Numbered from the stretch's first letter, positions 46,260-59,370 are shown. The stretch: DNA of 64,000 nucleotides from Dipteris shenzhenensis (GCA_047967505.1 CM106540.1); one strand, 5' to 3'. Numbers and translations: made by a program. Notes: generated from the letters alone by a model not told the origin.

Positions 46260-47400
46260 TCTTTCTTGCACAATACAGATATACAAATATCCACACAGAT
46301 TTAAAATTACAAATATTTATCGCTTTATCATTCATAGACCATAGAGAGCCATCAATCTAGAGGTGCAAACTTAACAATAAATGAAACAACACTTTGTATT
46401 ATTTATGATTTCTGTTCATACATGTAACAATGCCTCATTGCCAAGTGCATTGTTGAAGCACTAAGGATCTAAGAAACTGGATATTATGAAACACTTTCCA
46501 TCATGCTATCTCTAGAGTATGGGGGGGCAACAATTCTTACAAAGGATACTTGTCCCATCCCTATATCTAACTTTGTGATTATCAAGTCTAAAAAAATAGT
46601 CTTGGGGAGGCTTGCTATTGCCAACTACAATTCTTCCCTAATAAATCGCATGGTCCACTCCTCTTCCAATTCCAACATTAGATCAGGATGTCCTTGCCGA
46701 TAAATTGATACCTCGATAATAGGACTGTGAGTCCCATCATGTAGATCATCATCCATTGCTTCCCATTGCAGGTTCTTCCATCTAAACCTTCTATATATGT
46801 ACATAGTATCCTGTTCATTTTTTATACAAACAAGAATTGTAAGATTTGCTCACCGAAATGTCACATCTAAAGTGTTCAATTGACATTGTACTAAATCTTC
46901 AGCATGACATGTTCTCGTTGTCCATCTATTGTCAAATAGCTCAAACAACCAGTCCATTTCTAAGCTCTTGTAAGTGTAAGTAATCTTTGTTTTCCTTTAT
47001 TGCTTACAACTTGCAAGGAAATCAATAAAGCATGGAAATGGAAGAAACCAACTCAACCTAGCATTTCTTCCACCAGTAGTAAGGACAATGTGCAACACCC
47101 CAGTTACGCATGTTGTAGGCTCCCACTCTTTGTTAGTAGATAAATATAAGTCTGTAAAACAAATACAAGGCATAAGACAGTTGTGTCAAAATCCCCAAAT
47201 AAATGCAAATACTCTAAAAAGCTTTAGCATTCTTCAATACAACAAATTGTAAACTACTTCTATATCTATCATTTTCTACTTCCATAGTTTCTGTCCCTGT
47301 ACCATATGATTAAAATTTGCTCTTTCTACTTCCATAGACCCTCCAAATTTATGTCTTCTATTCTCTCTTTCTCTATCCCTCTCTTTCTCTTTCTTTGGAA
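46260..47400. other. Spacer without recognisable gene
   Basis: AT-rich; nothing recognised, apart from a CT-rich end near 47360 that continues on the far side of the next element. Confidence 0.4.
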
Positions 47401-47405
47401 GTCTC
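47401..47405. repeat. Target-site duplication, left copy (GTCTC)
   Basis: GTCTC directly left of the LTR; repeated at 52971-52975. Confidence 0.9.
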
Positions 47406-47758
47406 TGTGAAGATTGTGGGAGAGAGGGAAGGAGTCTCACTTGAGGCTTTCTCACATGCACAATGGGGGAATACACACGAAGGTGGAGGCTGAAAAACAG
47501 TTTTCCTCTTCTTAGTTATGTAAGCCAAAAGAACTCTAGTACAAAGAAATAGAAGAACCCTATATGTGGGTCTCAAACCAAACTCAACTAACTAAGGTGG
47601 CATACTAACTGAGCCACAAACTATAGTAGATAAGGATAGCTGTCATCCAGCTATTATTCATGGGCGGTGTACCAACCGCATCTCCAGCTAACAAGTCGGT
47701 GACATAAGTACACAACGGTCACCCTGGCATATCTCAAGTGGAGCTCGATATCTCAACA
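47406..47758 (-). repeat. 3' LTR of the minus-strand copia element
   Basis: 353 bp; on the element's strand it starts TGTTGAGATATCGAGC. The partner is 52618-52970. Confidence 0.95.
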
Positions 47759-47770
47759 CTCCCCCTCGAG
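47759..47770 (-). other. Polypurine tract
   Basis: The minus strand reads GCTCGAGGGGGAG directly before the TG start of the 3' LTR. Confidence 0.8.
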
Positions 47771-47820
47771 CTCAATCCCAAATCCTGCACACCAAGCAGG
47801 TCTCTGAACTTGCGCAGCTT

Positions 47821-50800
47821 CTATGTGCCCAATGCTTTCGTGAATATGTCAGCTACCTGATCCTCTGTGCTGACATAAACTAGATCAATAAGACCTAGTA
47901 AAACCTTCTCCCGCACATAGTGATAATGCACCTCAATGTGCTTTGTTCTGGCATGAAAGACTGGGTTCTTTGCCAAGTGTATACTGCTCATGTTGTCACA
48001 ATAAATGACAACCGGCCCATCTGTAGACTGATGCATATCATAGAGTAGCTTATGCAACCAAGCTACCTCACATGCAGCCATTGCTGCACCCCTGTACTCA
48101 GCCTCTGTGCTCGACAAGGCAACTGTAGGCTATTTCTTGCTGCTCCAAGTGACTGCAGCACTCCCAAAAGAGAACACATATCCACTGGTAGATCATCTAT
48201 CAGAAATGCTACCAGCCCAATCAGCATCAGTGTATCCATGCAACTGTATCTGAACCCCAGCCTCATAAAATAGTCCATACTGCAATGTGGACTTCACATA
48301 CCTGAGTATGCGTCTAGCCACATCCAAATGCGGTTTCCTTGGAGCCTGCATAAACTGACTTACCAACCCAACAGCATAGCTCAAATCTGGCCTAGTAATA
48401 GTCATGTAAATCAAACTTCCTACTATGCATCTGTACATAGTAGGGTCTTCCAGAAGCTCACCTGCATCTGTGCTCAGCTTCACATTCTGCTCCAAAGGAA
48501 CTGAAATAGGCTTACAGCCTGTCATCCCATATTTGGACAGCATGTCCAATCCATACTGCCTCTGCAAGAGCTGTATCCCACTTGGTGATCTAATCACCTC
48601 AATGCCCAAGAAATAACGCAGCTCTCCCAAATCCTTCATCTCAAACTTCTGCCTCAATAGCATTTTCACATGAAGGATATCTTCATCACTATCACCTATG
48701 ATGATCAAATCATCAACATAAATGACCAGCAGCATAATCCCTTTCTCTGTTTTTCTCACATAGAGTGAGAAATCTGCCTTGGAAATCTGAAAGCCAATAG
48801 TGACAAGATACTGTCCTATCTTGTCAGACCATGCTCTAGGTGCTTGCTTCAAGCCATACAAGGCTTTCTTCAACCTGCAAACAAACTCAGGATGAGTAGC
48901 ATGAACATAACCTGCTGGCTGCTCCATAAAGACCTCTTCTTGCAAATCACCATGCAAGAAGGCATTCTTTACATCCATCTGATGTAAAGACCATCCCTTT
49001 GATGCAGCCATAGCAATGGCTGCTCTTACGGTTGCCATCCTTGCAACCGGGCTAAAAGTTTCTTCATAATCAATGCCATATGTCTGTGCATACCCCTTGA
49101 CAACTAATCTTGCCTTGTATCTATTCACAGAACCATCTGCATTGTGCTTGATCTTATAAACCCACTTACAACCAATTGCATTCTTGCCTTTAGGCAAAGG
49201 CACCAATTCCCATGTAGCATTAGCATCCAAGGCATCCATTTCTTCATCCATGGCTTTCTCCCATTTTTCATTTCCCATGGCTTGCTCAAAAGAAGTGGGT
49301 TCTGGTTCCTGTATCACTTTGACCATATAGGCATAGTGAATGGCTGTAAATCCATCATATTTTAGCCTATCCACAGGATACCTAACCCTGGTAGACCTGC
49401 GCAAAATAGGCTCACTTCCAGGTGCTCTCAAAACATCCCTGGTCTTCCTTACTCCAGGTGTAACAACAGAAGGAATACCCAACTCATCATCAATGCTCTG
49501 TTCTGAGCCACTGGATTCACCATCCACATAAGAGTGACTTGCATTCACATCAAACATGGACTGATCTACCTTCTCTTTTCCTTTTCGTGATACCTGCGTA
49601 CCACTATCTGCATTGCTTTGAGGAGATTCTCCTGATCTCAATCTACCTGTCCATGGTGAAGTATGTGAACCACTGCTAGAGGACACTGCAGGTCCACTGA
49701 TATTTTGTGATTGCTGCTGTGAATTCTGTGCAGCAATACCATTTTGTGCATCTACATCAATCATCACATTTACTGGTTTATACCAGCTACTCATCTCATC
49801 AAAAACAACATCTCTGCTCACTGTGAACTTACGTGTAGAAGGGTTATAGCATCTATACCCTTTCTGCTGCAAAGAATAACCAATAAAGACGCACTTCTCA
49901 GCTTTTGGATCCAACTTGGACCTCAACTCATCTGGCACATGGACATAGGCAATGCAACCAAAAATCTTCAAATGAGAAATATCTGGTTTCCTACTAGTAT
50001 ACATCTCCTCTGGCGTCATGCCATGTATTGCTGCAGTGGGAGTCCTGTTCATTATATAGACTGCTGTAGCAACTGCTTCAGCCCAATAATAATCTGGTAT
50101 ATCTTTTTCATTTAGCATAGCCCGAGATACCTCTCCAATATGCCTGTTTTTTCTTTCTTGCAATTCCATTTTGCTGTGGGGTATGACTGCATGAATATTG
50201 CTGCTTTATACCATGCTCCTGCAAGAACCTTGCAAACTCATTTGAGAGGTACTCTCCCCCTCCATCTGACCTTAGGCATTTTATTTGCAGGCCTGTTTCT
50301 TTTTCAACCATAGCTTTGATAGCTTTGAAGTGCCCAAACACTTCACTTTTCTTTTTCATAAAATACACCCACAGTTTTCTGCTGAAGTCATCAATAAATG
50401 TGACAAAATAGTGACAGCCTCCAATAGATGCAGCTTTTGTAGTCCACACATCAGAGTGGATTAATTCCAATGGCTTTTTACTCTCTTGAACATGCCTAGG
50501 AAAAGGTTTCCTTGCCTGTTTCCCAAATTGACAGGCTTCACAAACCTTGTGCATTTCTGCAACCTTGAATTTAGGCAATCCTGCAACAATATTTTGGGCT
50601 TGCATTGATTTTAGTCGTTGTATATTAACATGACCAATGCGTTTGTGCCAGATATCAATATCTGCAACTACATCGGTCCCATGTGCAAACATTGCTGCAC
50701 TCAATTCAGGCATGTCTACATCCAACGTAAACATCCTGCCCTTCTTCTTTCCTTTTGCTATCAAGCGACCGTTATTTTTCATATCCTCAACAAAGCATCC

Positions 50801-52083
50801 ATGAGGATTAAATCTAACCTGCAAGCCCTGCTCAACCATTTGACCAATAGAAACCAGGTTCTTGGTGATGTTCGGGACATGAAATACATCAGACAAGTAT
50901 TTCTTTTTCCCATCCTGCATAGACAAAGGAATTTTGCCAATCTGCACAATAGGATGTGCAGTATCATCACCAGTCTCCACAAATCCTGGTTTTTCCATTT
51001 TTCTTGCATCCTGCATCCATTCAGCGTGACCTGTCATGTGGTTTGACGCACCCGAGTCAACATACCACACATCATTGCTTTCTTCTGCACTTGTTACAGA
51101 ATTTGTCATATGCTGCACCATAAACAAATGCTCATTTCTGTCATCGCCCTGTCTACTAGAGGATGCATAATTGCCTTGCTGCAATTTTCCACTCATAATG
51201 TCATTCTGCTTTTTGTAGCAGTCTTTAGCCATATGACCCATTTTGCCACAATAGTAGCATTCAACATTGCTGTTTGCATTTTGGCTTCTCTGCCATCCAC
51301 CACGGCCTCTTTGGCTCCCCCTGCCTCTAGAGTTACCACGTCCTCCTGCATAGGACTGGTTTTCTTGCGTTTGCTGCATATTCTGATTTCTACCACGGCC
51401 TGCAGATCGGCCTCCTCTACCTCTGCCTCTACCTCTGCCAGCATTTGAGTAGAAGACAGTTTCTTTTGAAGTTCCTGCTGAAGAAGATGCACCCCCATTT
51501 CTCTGCTTTTTAGAAATTAGAAGAGCAATCAACTCCTCAAAATCAGGAAAGTTTTCACGGACGGCAATGGATGTCCGGAACTGTGCATAATCCTTTCCTA
51601 GACCATTCAAGGTCACAGAAACTAGATCATCATCATCCACTGGTGACCCAATGGAAGCTAGTGCATCTGCAATTTTCTTCACTTTCATGTGGTAGTCATT
51701 TATGCTCAAATTTTCTCTCTGCACATTGTGCAACTCCTGTTTGAGTTGCATTTTCCTGGCTTGCGTATTTGTGCTATACATTTTTGCCAAAGTATCCCAT
51801 GCCTCCTTTGGTGTATTTGCATCCTGAATATGCACAATCATGGAGTCCGAAATACTGTAGACAGCCAATACATAACTTTTCTGGCTCTCTCATGCCATCC
51901 TTTGAATGCCTGCATTTCCTGTTGACTGGGAACATTAGGAAGAACAGGTTCTTCTTCATTTCCTGTAATGAATTCCCAATAGCCTTTTCCCATCAAGAAA
52001 TTCATCATTCTAAACTTCCATGCCTGGAAGTTGTCCTTGTCAAGCTTTTCAGTGACAATCTATGAAAGAGAATCAGATGCCAT
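47821..52083 (-). pseudogene. Ty1/copia gag-pol with a few lesions
   Basis: Starts at ATG 52083 (MASDSLS) with a TAG at codon 8 and a frame change near 51870. Then: gag (KEAWDTLAKMYS), an Arg/Gly-rich linker, zinc knuckle CYYCGKMGHMAKDC near 51230, protease WYVDSGASNHMTG near 51050, GAG-pre-integrase (IWHKRIGHVN, CEACQFGKQ), and integrase (LIHSDVWTT, LRSDGGGEYL, PQQNGIA). A frame change in an A-run near 50150 follows. RT has KWVYKIKHNADGS, MDVKNAFLHGDL and YVDD; RNase H starts TDADWAG. Two stops fall in RNase H: TGA at 48193 in DR*STSGY and TAG near 48134 in KK*PTVALS. The last part (STEAEYRGAA, KTKHIEVHYHYVRE) ends at 47821. The lesions are point-like, so loss of function is recent. Confidence 0.93.
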
Positions 52084-52605
52084 TACAGAACACTGCAAAA
52101 TATTCTATCACTGCAAAAAACACAGCTTTTGCCTCACACGGGCAGATCTGCAAAATCGACGAGAGTGGTATTTCACCACACAGTCACTTCCTAGTGACGA
52201 TTTTGCATCAACAGGCAATAGGCATGAATTTGCAACTCCCAATATCTCTGCACACAGGCATACGATGCAATTTCTGCGGCACCTTTCCACCGACTAGCCG
52301 CGCAAGCAAAAAATAGGGCCTTTTTCTGAGTGCCTGCAAAGAACTTCCGCCTTCAAAACGGGCCCCGAAACGGTCTCAAATCAGAAAAATAAAGTCACTA
52401 AGGGCTTCGCCCACTCCCGCAGCATATACTGCGCTCTCGCCACACCGCGAAGGGCGTCCCAATCTGAAACAGTGCACTCCTGCACTTTTGGCTGTGCTAC
52501 CTGCAGAGATTTGCTCCCAAACTCGAAATAGGAAAGCAACACTGGTCCTCTTACCAGGACACCACGAACTTGGCTTGCTTTCTTGAGCTCCTTACCACGA
52601 ACAAG

Positions 52606-52617
52606 GCTCTGATACCA
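52606..52617 (-). other. Primer-binding site
   Basis: The plus strand shows GCTCTGATACCA, the complement of TGGTATCAGAGC, adjacent to the 5' LTR. Confidence 0.95.
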
Positions 52618-52970
52618 TGTGAAGATCGTGAGAGAGAGGGAAGGAGTCTCACTTGAGGCTTTCTCACATGCACAATGGGGGAATACACACGAAGGTGGAG
52701 GCTGAAAAACAGTTTTCCTCTTCTTAGTTGTGTAAGCCAAAAGAACTCTAGTACAAAGAAATAGAAGAACCCTATATGTGGGTCTCAAACCAAACTCAAC
52801 TAACTAAGGTGGCATACTAACTGAGCCACAAACTATAGTAGATAAGGATAGCTGTCATCCAGCTATTATTCGTGGGCGGTGTACCAACCGCATCTCCAGC
52901 TAACAAGTCGGTGACATAAGTACACAACAGTCACCCTGGCATATCTCGAGTGGAGCTCGATATCTCAACA
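52618..52970 (-). repeat. 5' LTR of the minus-strand copia element
   Basis: 353 bp, about 98.3% identical to the 3' LTR, followed by GTCTC. Confidence 0.95.
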
Positions 52971-52975
52971 GTCTC

Positions 52976-53464
52976 TCTCTCTCTCTCTTTCCTTTAACTA
53001 AACCTCTCACAAAAACAAACAAAATATTATTTTAGAAAACATAGAATACTTCTCTCTCTCTCAATCTATCTTCCAAGGTACCCCCTCACACAAAAAAACA
53101 TCAAATTATTTTGAAATACTTAGTTTACGATATGCTCTCTTCCTGCTCTATTTCTCCACAAACAAAGAAAACATTATCAATATCATATCACTCTCTCTCT
53201 CCCTCCCAAGATCTCTTTTTCTTCCATCTTTCTCAAATACTTCTAAAACCTAGCAGTTTGAAATACAATCTTTGTCTCTCTCCCTCAATCATCCCCTCAA
53301 CATGAGAAAACATAGCGGTTCGAAATATAATCTCTCTCTCTCTCTCTCTCCATTTTCTCTTCCTCTATTTACCCCTCCTATACTAGCAAAGAAACAAACG
53401 ACTATTTTCTATCTCTCTCCCTCACTCATCCCCTCAAACAGATAAAAAAACATAGCAGTTTCAA

Positions 53465-53505
<41 letters not shown>

Positions 53506-53619
53506 CTCTCTTTCCCTTCCTCTGTCTATCCCTCCTATACTAATGAAGAAACAAATGACTATTTTATGTCTCTCTCCCTCACTTATCCCCTCAAATAGGA
53601 AAAATCATAGCAGTTTGAA

Positions 53620-53669
<50 letters not shown>

Positions 53670-53720
53670 TCTCTTTCCCTTCCTCTATCTATCCCTCCTA
53701 TACGAGTGAAGAAAAAAATG
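52976..53720. repeat. CT microsatellites in tandem units of about 150 bp
   Basis: Units such as CATAGCAGTTTGAAAT, a CT run, CCCTTCCTCTATCTATCCCTCC and TATACTA..GAAGAAACAAATG recur at least three times between about 53260 and 53720. The CT runs have different lengths in each unit. Confidence 0.9.
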
Positions 53721-55927
53721 TCAAAAATCGTCTTATAGTTTTAAATATCATCTACCTCAATCTCTCCCTCTTTCATATCTCTTGTAACAAACATATAAAC
53801 AAAGTGTGATACAAAAATGTATCTACTTAATACAGACAACTTTCAAGGTGAAATCACTTCATTACCTGGAAAGTATGTGTTCCTTCTTTTGGAATTGACT
53901 CTATATACTCCAGAAAGGTAGAGAAAGAGTGGAAAATGATAGAACACCCGTTTTTCTCACTCGTTCCAAGCAGATTTATGTCATAACTTTAGAACTTGAC
54001 TCTCTATACTCCAAAAAGGTGAGGAAATAATTGAAAATGAGAGAATACCTATTTTTATCACTCCTTCCAAGCAGATTTAGGTCGTAACTTTGGTTTTAAA
54101 GAGAGAGTGAAATAAGTAAAGAATGAATGGAAGAGAAGAGGGATGAACAAAGCTTGGGTAGAAGTTTCTCTGAGAGATTTTTTAATGTGGAAGAAAAATG
54201 TGAGCAAAGAGGAGAGAGAATGACTAATCAAGAGTGAAAAGAAGATATTTTGAAACCAGCTGCTAGAAAGTGGCGGGAATGAATGTTTGAAACATTTTGG
54301 AAGAGAGAGAATAGGGAGAGAGCTAGTTAGGAAGTCAAAGTTTGGGCCAAATGGTTGAACCAAATGGAAAATGTGAGCATAGTTCTAGCTAGGAGATAGT
54401 TTGCCATGGGAGGAAAACGAGGCATGACATGGTTAGGGCAGGCTTGCCAAAGACAATTTTTTATTGTAAAGCACTAATCACGTTTTTTGTGGTATTTTGA
54501 AAAAAAAAAAGAAATTTCCCCTAGATTTGGGAAGCCTCTGTTATAGAGCAGTCCACATGGCATAATCTACTTCATGGATACCATATTCCCTTATCCAAGC
54601 CTCTAATATTTTGGTAATTGTCCAAAGGGCCCCTTTTTGAGTCCAAATTTTTTGTAATGTTCCCCCATGCTTTCACTGTTATTCTGTCCAAGTCTTGGGC
54701 CCATACCTCCTTCTTTGTCCTTATCTTGTTTTCTTATCTTGATCGTCCCCCTCATCGCTTCTTTCATCTCTTCCCTCCTATTTTACCTCTTTCTTTCACT
54801 TGCTTCCCCCATCTCCCTATCCCCTACATCACATTTCTATTTCTCCTCTCAAAAAGATCAATTAGTTCAAGGCATGACAATGACGATTACTACCACACTC
54901 AAGAAGAAACTTACAATCATTATGATGAGAATGCACAAGAAGGTGGTTCTTACAATGAGACACGACGATGGGATTTTGATGATGCGAATGCAAAAATAAT
55001 GCACGATAATAGCTGCTTAACCAAGGTGAGCGAAAAATATAGGTTGGGTGAGACACCTTGGTATTGGATGATGAATTTATATACAAAATGGATTCCCACA
55101 CCCCCTCTGCTAGTGATCTTCCACCTCTATACCTTTTGGATTTGCTAGTTTCTTCTCTAGACATGGGGAATGTAGAAGAGATTCACCTTTCATGATGATG
55201 GGGAATGCAAAAGAGAAAGTTGGCTAAGAAATTGCCACCAACTTTCTTGATGGTGAAGAGCGAAACACAGATTTCACTAATTTTGGACTCATATTTCTAC
55301 CTTTGGACTAATCCTAAAATCCTTCCCAAATGGAAAGTTTACTTTATGAAAATGTCATTCGAGAATCAAAAGTTTACTTCCGGACACTATCATTCCACAT
55401 AATAAATTTCACAATATCTCTCTATTATTGCATTAATAGTACAAAAACTACTATTAAATCCTAGTTTTGTATTTCTTGCTTTTAAGAATCCTAGTCATGT
55501 TTTAAAAAAATCTTTAGTTATTAATTTAAATCCATGAAAAATGACTTTAAAATTAAGAATTATTAATTTAATTTAATCCATGAAAATGCACTTAAAATTC
55601 AATGTAGAAAACAATAACACTCTTGAAGATTCAAAAAAGTAAAATGTCTAAATAGAGAAGAGACAAAAATAGTATGCTTACAATTTTACATTATCATATC
55701 TTTACAATAAATATTGCTTTGGATGACTCTTTGTACAAAGGAGTCTATCACGGCCTTTTCAATAATTTAATTCTGTCTCTACAATGACTTAAGTCCAAAT
55801 GGAAAATCCTAATATTTGCTCATTTTGAAGGTCTGATTCATTGTCACTTGTTGCTTGGGTGCCATCTTCATTCACTCCCATCTGACCACCATCATCTCCA
55901 GTCTTTATTGATGCTTGAATGGTGTTA
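53721..55927. other. Spacer, mostly without recognisable gene
   Basis: A diverged direct repeat of about 105 bp lies near 53890-54085 (CTCCAGAAAGGT/CTCCAAAAAGGT, CCAAGCAGATTTA). The open frame at 54618-55148 starts at TTG. Its middle (DDYYHTQEETYNHYDENAQE) looks protein-like and could be an exon, but nothing is recognised. Confidence 0.4.
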
Positions 55928-56530
55928 TCATGGGCATTCTTCATTTGTGCTATCTTCTTCTAGTTCCTCATTAGCGAGCATCTTTAAAAACTCCATAATG
56001 TGCAAAATAATTAGTAGCGATATTTTTATTTTTTCTTCTACATCATACTCCATGTGTTTCTTCGTTTTCTTTGTCCTTGATTTCTAGGATACTATGATTA
56101 TCTCTGTGGAAATCTCTAAAGCTGCTTCATGGTTTGGGACCCATTCCTTTTTCAAACAACTAGTATATAGTGTATTGTTATCCTAGTTCTTGTTTTTGCC
56201 CTTTTGCTTGTACCTAAATGTTATAGCTCTCCCCTGGTCATCCATGCTCACGTCCACCACTTTTGCAACCCAGAACTTCACATTCTCATGTTCATCACGT
56301 CCGGTGGTCAAACTGTAACAAAACAATGGACGTCTATGTCTACTTGTGGCATAAACTCTCTTCTCCGGTCCATAACATGGACGTGGGAGTAGTAATTTGA
56401 ACTCATCTTCAAAGAGACCACAATGTGGGTGCAAGTCATTACTAACATTTGGCTGAATAAAAGGCCGTTCTTCCTTAACATCATCTTCTCGCATTTTCTC
56501 AAGGCCCCCTTTATCAATTGGTAGGTCTTG
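55928..56530 (-). pseudogene. Unrecognised coding remnant next to the right arm
   Basis: One frame of about 200 codons with two in-frame TAG stops. The best part (ATG 56494) reads RPFIQPNVSNDLHPHCGLF, LPRPCYGPEKRVYATSRHRR, then VKFWVAKVVDVSMDDQG and RYKQKGKNKN; beyond the stop comes LYTSCLKKEWVPNHEAALE. The W.AKVVDV..D..G pattern recalls small beta-barrel modules, but I cannot name one. A possible splice acceptor (TTAG) precedes the frame. It may be a second gene of the proposed large transposon. Confidence 0.45.
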
Positions 56531-58082
56531 CTAATTACAATGTGCAATTTGTAGGCCACCTAGATCCTCACCATGTGCATAAGAAAGGCCACTTGGATCC
56601 TCATCGTGTGTCCCAAACCACCACCGTGATTCTTTTTTAACCCCACGCTTGATTTTAGTATATCCCAAACAACCACTGTGCTTGTTTTTAAAAAGTCATG
56701 TAATCGCACGTCATGGGATTCAATTGCATTTTCCTTGGTTGCACACAAGGAAAATAGCTCCCACAAATAGGCTAGTGCTCTTTAACTATTGTCAGATATC
56801 AACCATCGGGCTGGTGAAATATTAGAAAATGCATTTGTTTATGGCATCCCCTTTAGGTTGGTTCTCTTTAACTATTGTCAAATTTCAACCACCAGACTTT
56901 GACCACAAATCCACAGGTGACCACAAATCCTAAACGAATGAATTGCATGCCATTCATCTTGTAATAATAGAAGTAAACCACCGTGCTGGTGGCAATTAAT
57001 ATCCTAGTGTGTAACCAACCACTACACTGGCAACCACTTATCCTACACTACCACCTTGCTATCCTAAAACGGATCGTATTGTTGCGAATTGCTATACTAA
57101 AATAGTCCCCTTAAAGTTGTTCTCTTTATCTATTGTCATATTTCAGCCATCGGGCTGGTGTCCACAAATCCTAAATGAATTGTAAGCTATAGAATCATAC
57201 TGTATTATTGGAAAATGTCCATCAAATCATAAAGTCCAACTAAGTGAAGCAGTCATAAGAAAAGGGAACCTTCAAATCCAACTAAATGCAACATTTTCAA
57301 ATTATAAAGTCTAACTGAGTGAAGCAGTCATAAAAGAGGTATCCAAGGACGGATAAATGGCAAATTATTAATTGAAAACTAAAGTTATATAGAAAAGCCA
57401 AGTGTATAGTCAGTCCCTAAAGTTATATGCTTGGATAGTATCTAACCAAGTTTTACTCTTCTAACCTCTTGCACAAGGCACCAGACCACCTCCAGCATGG
57501 AGTTATCCACATCTTGTTGGTGCCCTAATAAATTTTGTTCTGGCACCACAACAGCCCATTATGCAATTTGAATTCCGGAAGGGTCACTATTATCCATTTC
57601 CATTTTTCCCATCCATCCTCCATGAAATTTCTAAAGTAGAGTACAAATGAGTCAGTGTGGAAACAATGCAACACCATAATTTACTACTTCTTTTTTTCAA
57701 TGAAGACAATTTACTACTTAACTCAAGTTCTATTGAAAAGCCAGTGTACTTTGAAGACGCAGTTGACAAGCCAAACTAGCAAATTGCTATATGAATAAAG
57801 AAATGGAAGTTTCATACAAAACAATACTTGGGAATTATGCAGCCTTCCACTTCCTCCTTTTATATTTTTCTATAACTTTTTGGGCTTACAGATTTACATA
57901 TTCTATGCAACCTATGTCTAAAACCAGTATCACTGTTGCGTTTCTATAAGGATATTGATAGGAATCCAGTCTAATCTATCTATGCCTAAATAGACCATGT
58001 CAGGTCTAACTTTTTCATTGATGTATTCTATAACGTCCTTTAACATATTCATTGCTTTTGGACTGTCACCAAGCCGACTGTA

Positions 58083-58445
58083 TTAGAGGGGTGGCCAGCC
58101 CCTAAAAAAGTGTCGAGTAATATATATCCAAGATTCCAAGAGATCAAGTCTGAGATCTTTGAAGGACTTTATATTTACGTAAGGATTCCAGGACAAAGGC
58201 TTAACATTTCGCACAGTGGGAGCCTTTAGCAACATACTTTGCAACTGTGGGTTCTTATAATATTGAAAGCCTTCCCACAACTCCTCTTGCAATATAACCA
58301 TCTTGTGAATGACACTCTTGGAAACTCTATCTTCCTCCTCCAAGTGATCAATCTCATCTACGACAATCTTGGTTACTAAGGGACCCCTTGCAAAATGGCT
58401 TCATCAAGCTCAGGACAAGCGGCATAAAAAATGTCATTGATGTTG
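58083..58445 (-). pseudogene. Coding remnant in the right arm, partner of 32765-33112
   Basis: Open for 86 codons (from 58343), with IDHLEEEDRVSKSVIHK upstream and in it, then LQEELWEGFQYYKNPQL, SMLLKAPTVRNVKPLSWNPY and RLDLLESWIYITRHFFRGW. It keeps the FQYYKNPQL piece missing on the left. A frame change near 58380 separates the upstream KLDEAILQGVP-like part. No family recognised. Confidence 0.55.
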
Positions 58446-58889
58446 TGGTTTTCCAGCTATGTTCCTTTGTTGTTCCTTCACTCAAGACCGCTCGAGTTTT
58501 TAAACTAGTTTGCTTTCTTGCTATCCCAGTTGTAATTGTTCATATTCTAATCTATCAAATCAAGCTGTATTGACGTGATCAACAATGTAATCCAGTGAGA
58601 TATTTTTCATCTTTGAAGACTCGTGTACCGATAGATATCCCACACATTACATTGATGAATGACATGTTAGTTGTATGATAGTTAAGCCTAAAGAAGGTAG
58701 ACACTAGCTAGAGGAGGTAGGCACTAGCAAGAAAATGCATTTTCATTAGTTTAGGATTAACTATTGCAACCCCCACAAAATATAACCTTTAGTAAATCTT
58801 AAATAGCCACCGTGTTTGTTTTAGTAAATCCCAATCAATAAGTCCAAAACAAGGGAAAATGTAAATGCCAAACAACCACCGCGCTTATT

Positions 58890-59370
58890 TTAGTGACAAT
58901 GACTATGCATGAGGGACCATCTAATTCATAGGTTTAGATTAGCATTCAATCAGAATCAGACTGTAATAACAATGATTGTGCATGAGGGACCATCTAATTC
59001 ATAGGCTCAGATTAGCATTGAGCCAAAATCATACCGTAATAACAATGACTTTGCATGGAGGACCATCTAGTTCACAAGCTTAAATTAGCATTCAGTCGGT
59101 TCATCAAACTGTAATAACAATAGTTCTCATTCTTATGATCGAGAGCTATTGTTATTATAGTCTAATGAACCGACTCAATGCCAATCTGATATCCTATTTT
59201 AATCTTGCCTTCTTGAAGGCAGTTGACTATAATAACAATGACTTTACATGAAGGACTATCCAGTTCACAAGCTCAGATTAGCATTGAGTCGGAATCAAAT
59301 TGTAATAACAATGACTTTGCATGAGGGACCATCTAATTTGCACGCTCAAATTAGCAATAAGTTGGAGTTA
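58890..59370 (-). repeat. Array of about 80 bp units inside the right arm
   Basis: About six diverged copies of TGCATGAGGGACCATCTAATTC..AGATTAGCATT..AATAACAATGA, the inverse of the left-arm array. Confidence 0.85.

Larger units (their letters stand above)
47406..52970 (-). mobile_element. Complete Ty1/copia retrotransposon on the minus strand (5,565 bp)
   Basis: Two 353 bp LTRs, a perfect 5 bp target duplication (GTCTC), a primer-binding site (52606-52617), gag-pol and a polypurine tract. The LTRs differ at six positions, all transitions. It sits in CT-rich repeat sequence between the two proposed inverted-repeat arms, so it arrived after that structure formed. gag-pol has a few lesions and is no longer autonomous. 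Confidence 0.95.

Noticed and set aside
45169-46360. Several Leu/Ser-rich open frames
   Set aside because: They are translations of (CT)n microsatellites.
54618-55148. 176-codon plus-strand frame
   Set aside because: It starts at TTG and its first half is low-complexity Phe/Leu/Pro-rich. Only the middle might be an exon, which I cannot support.
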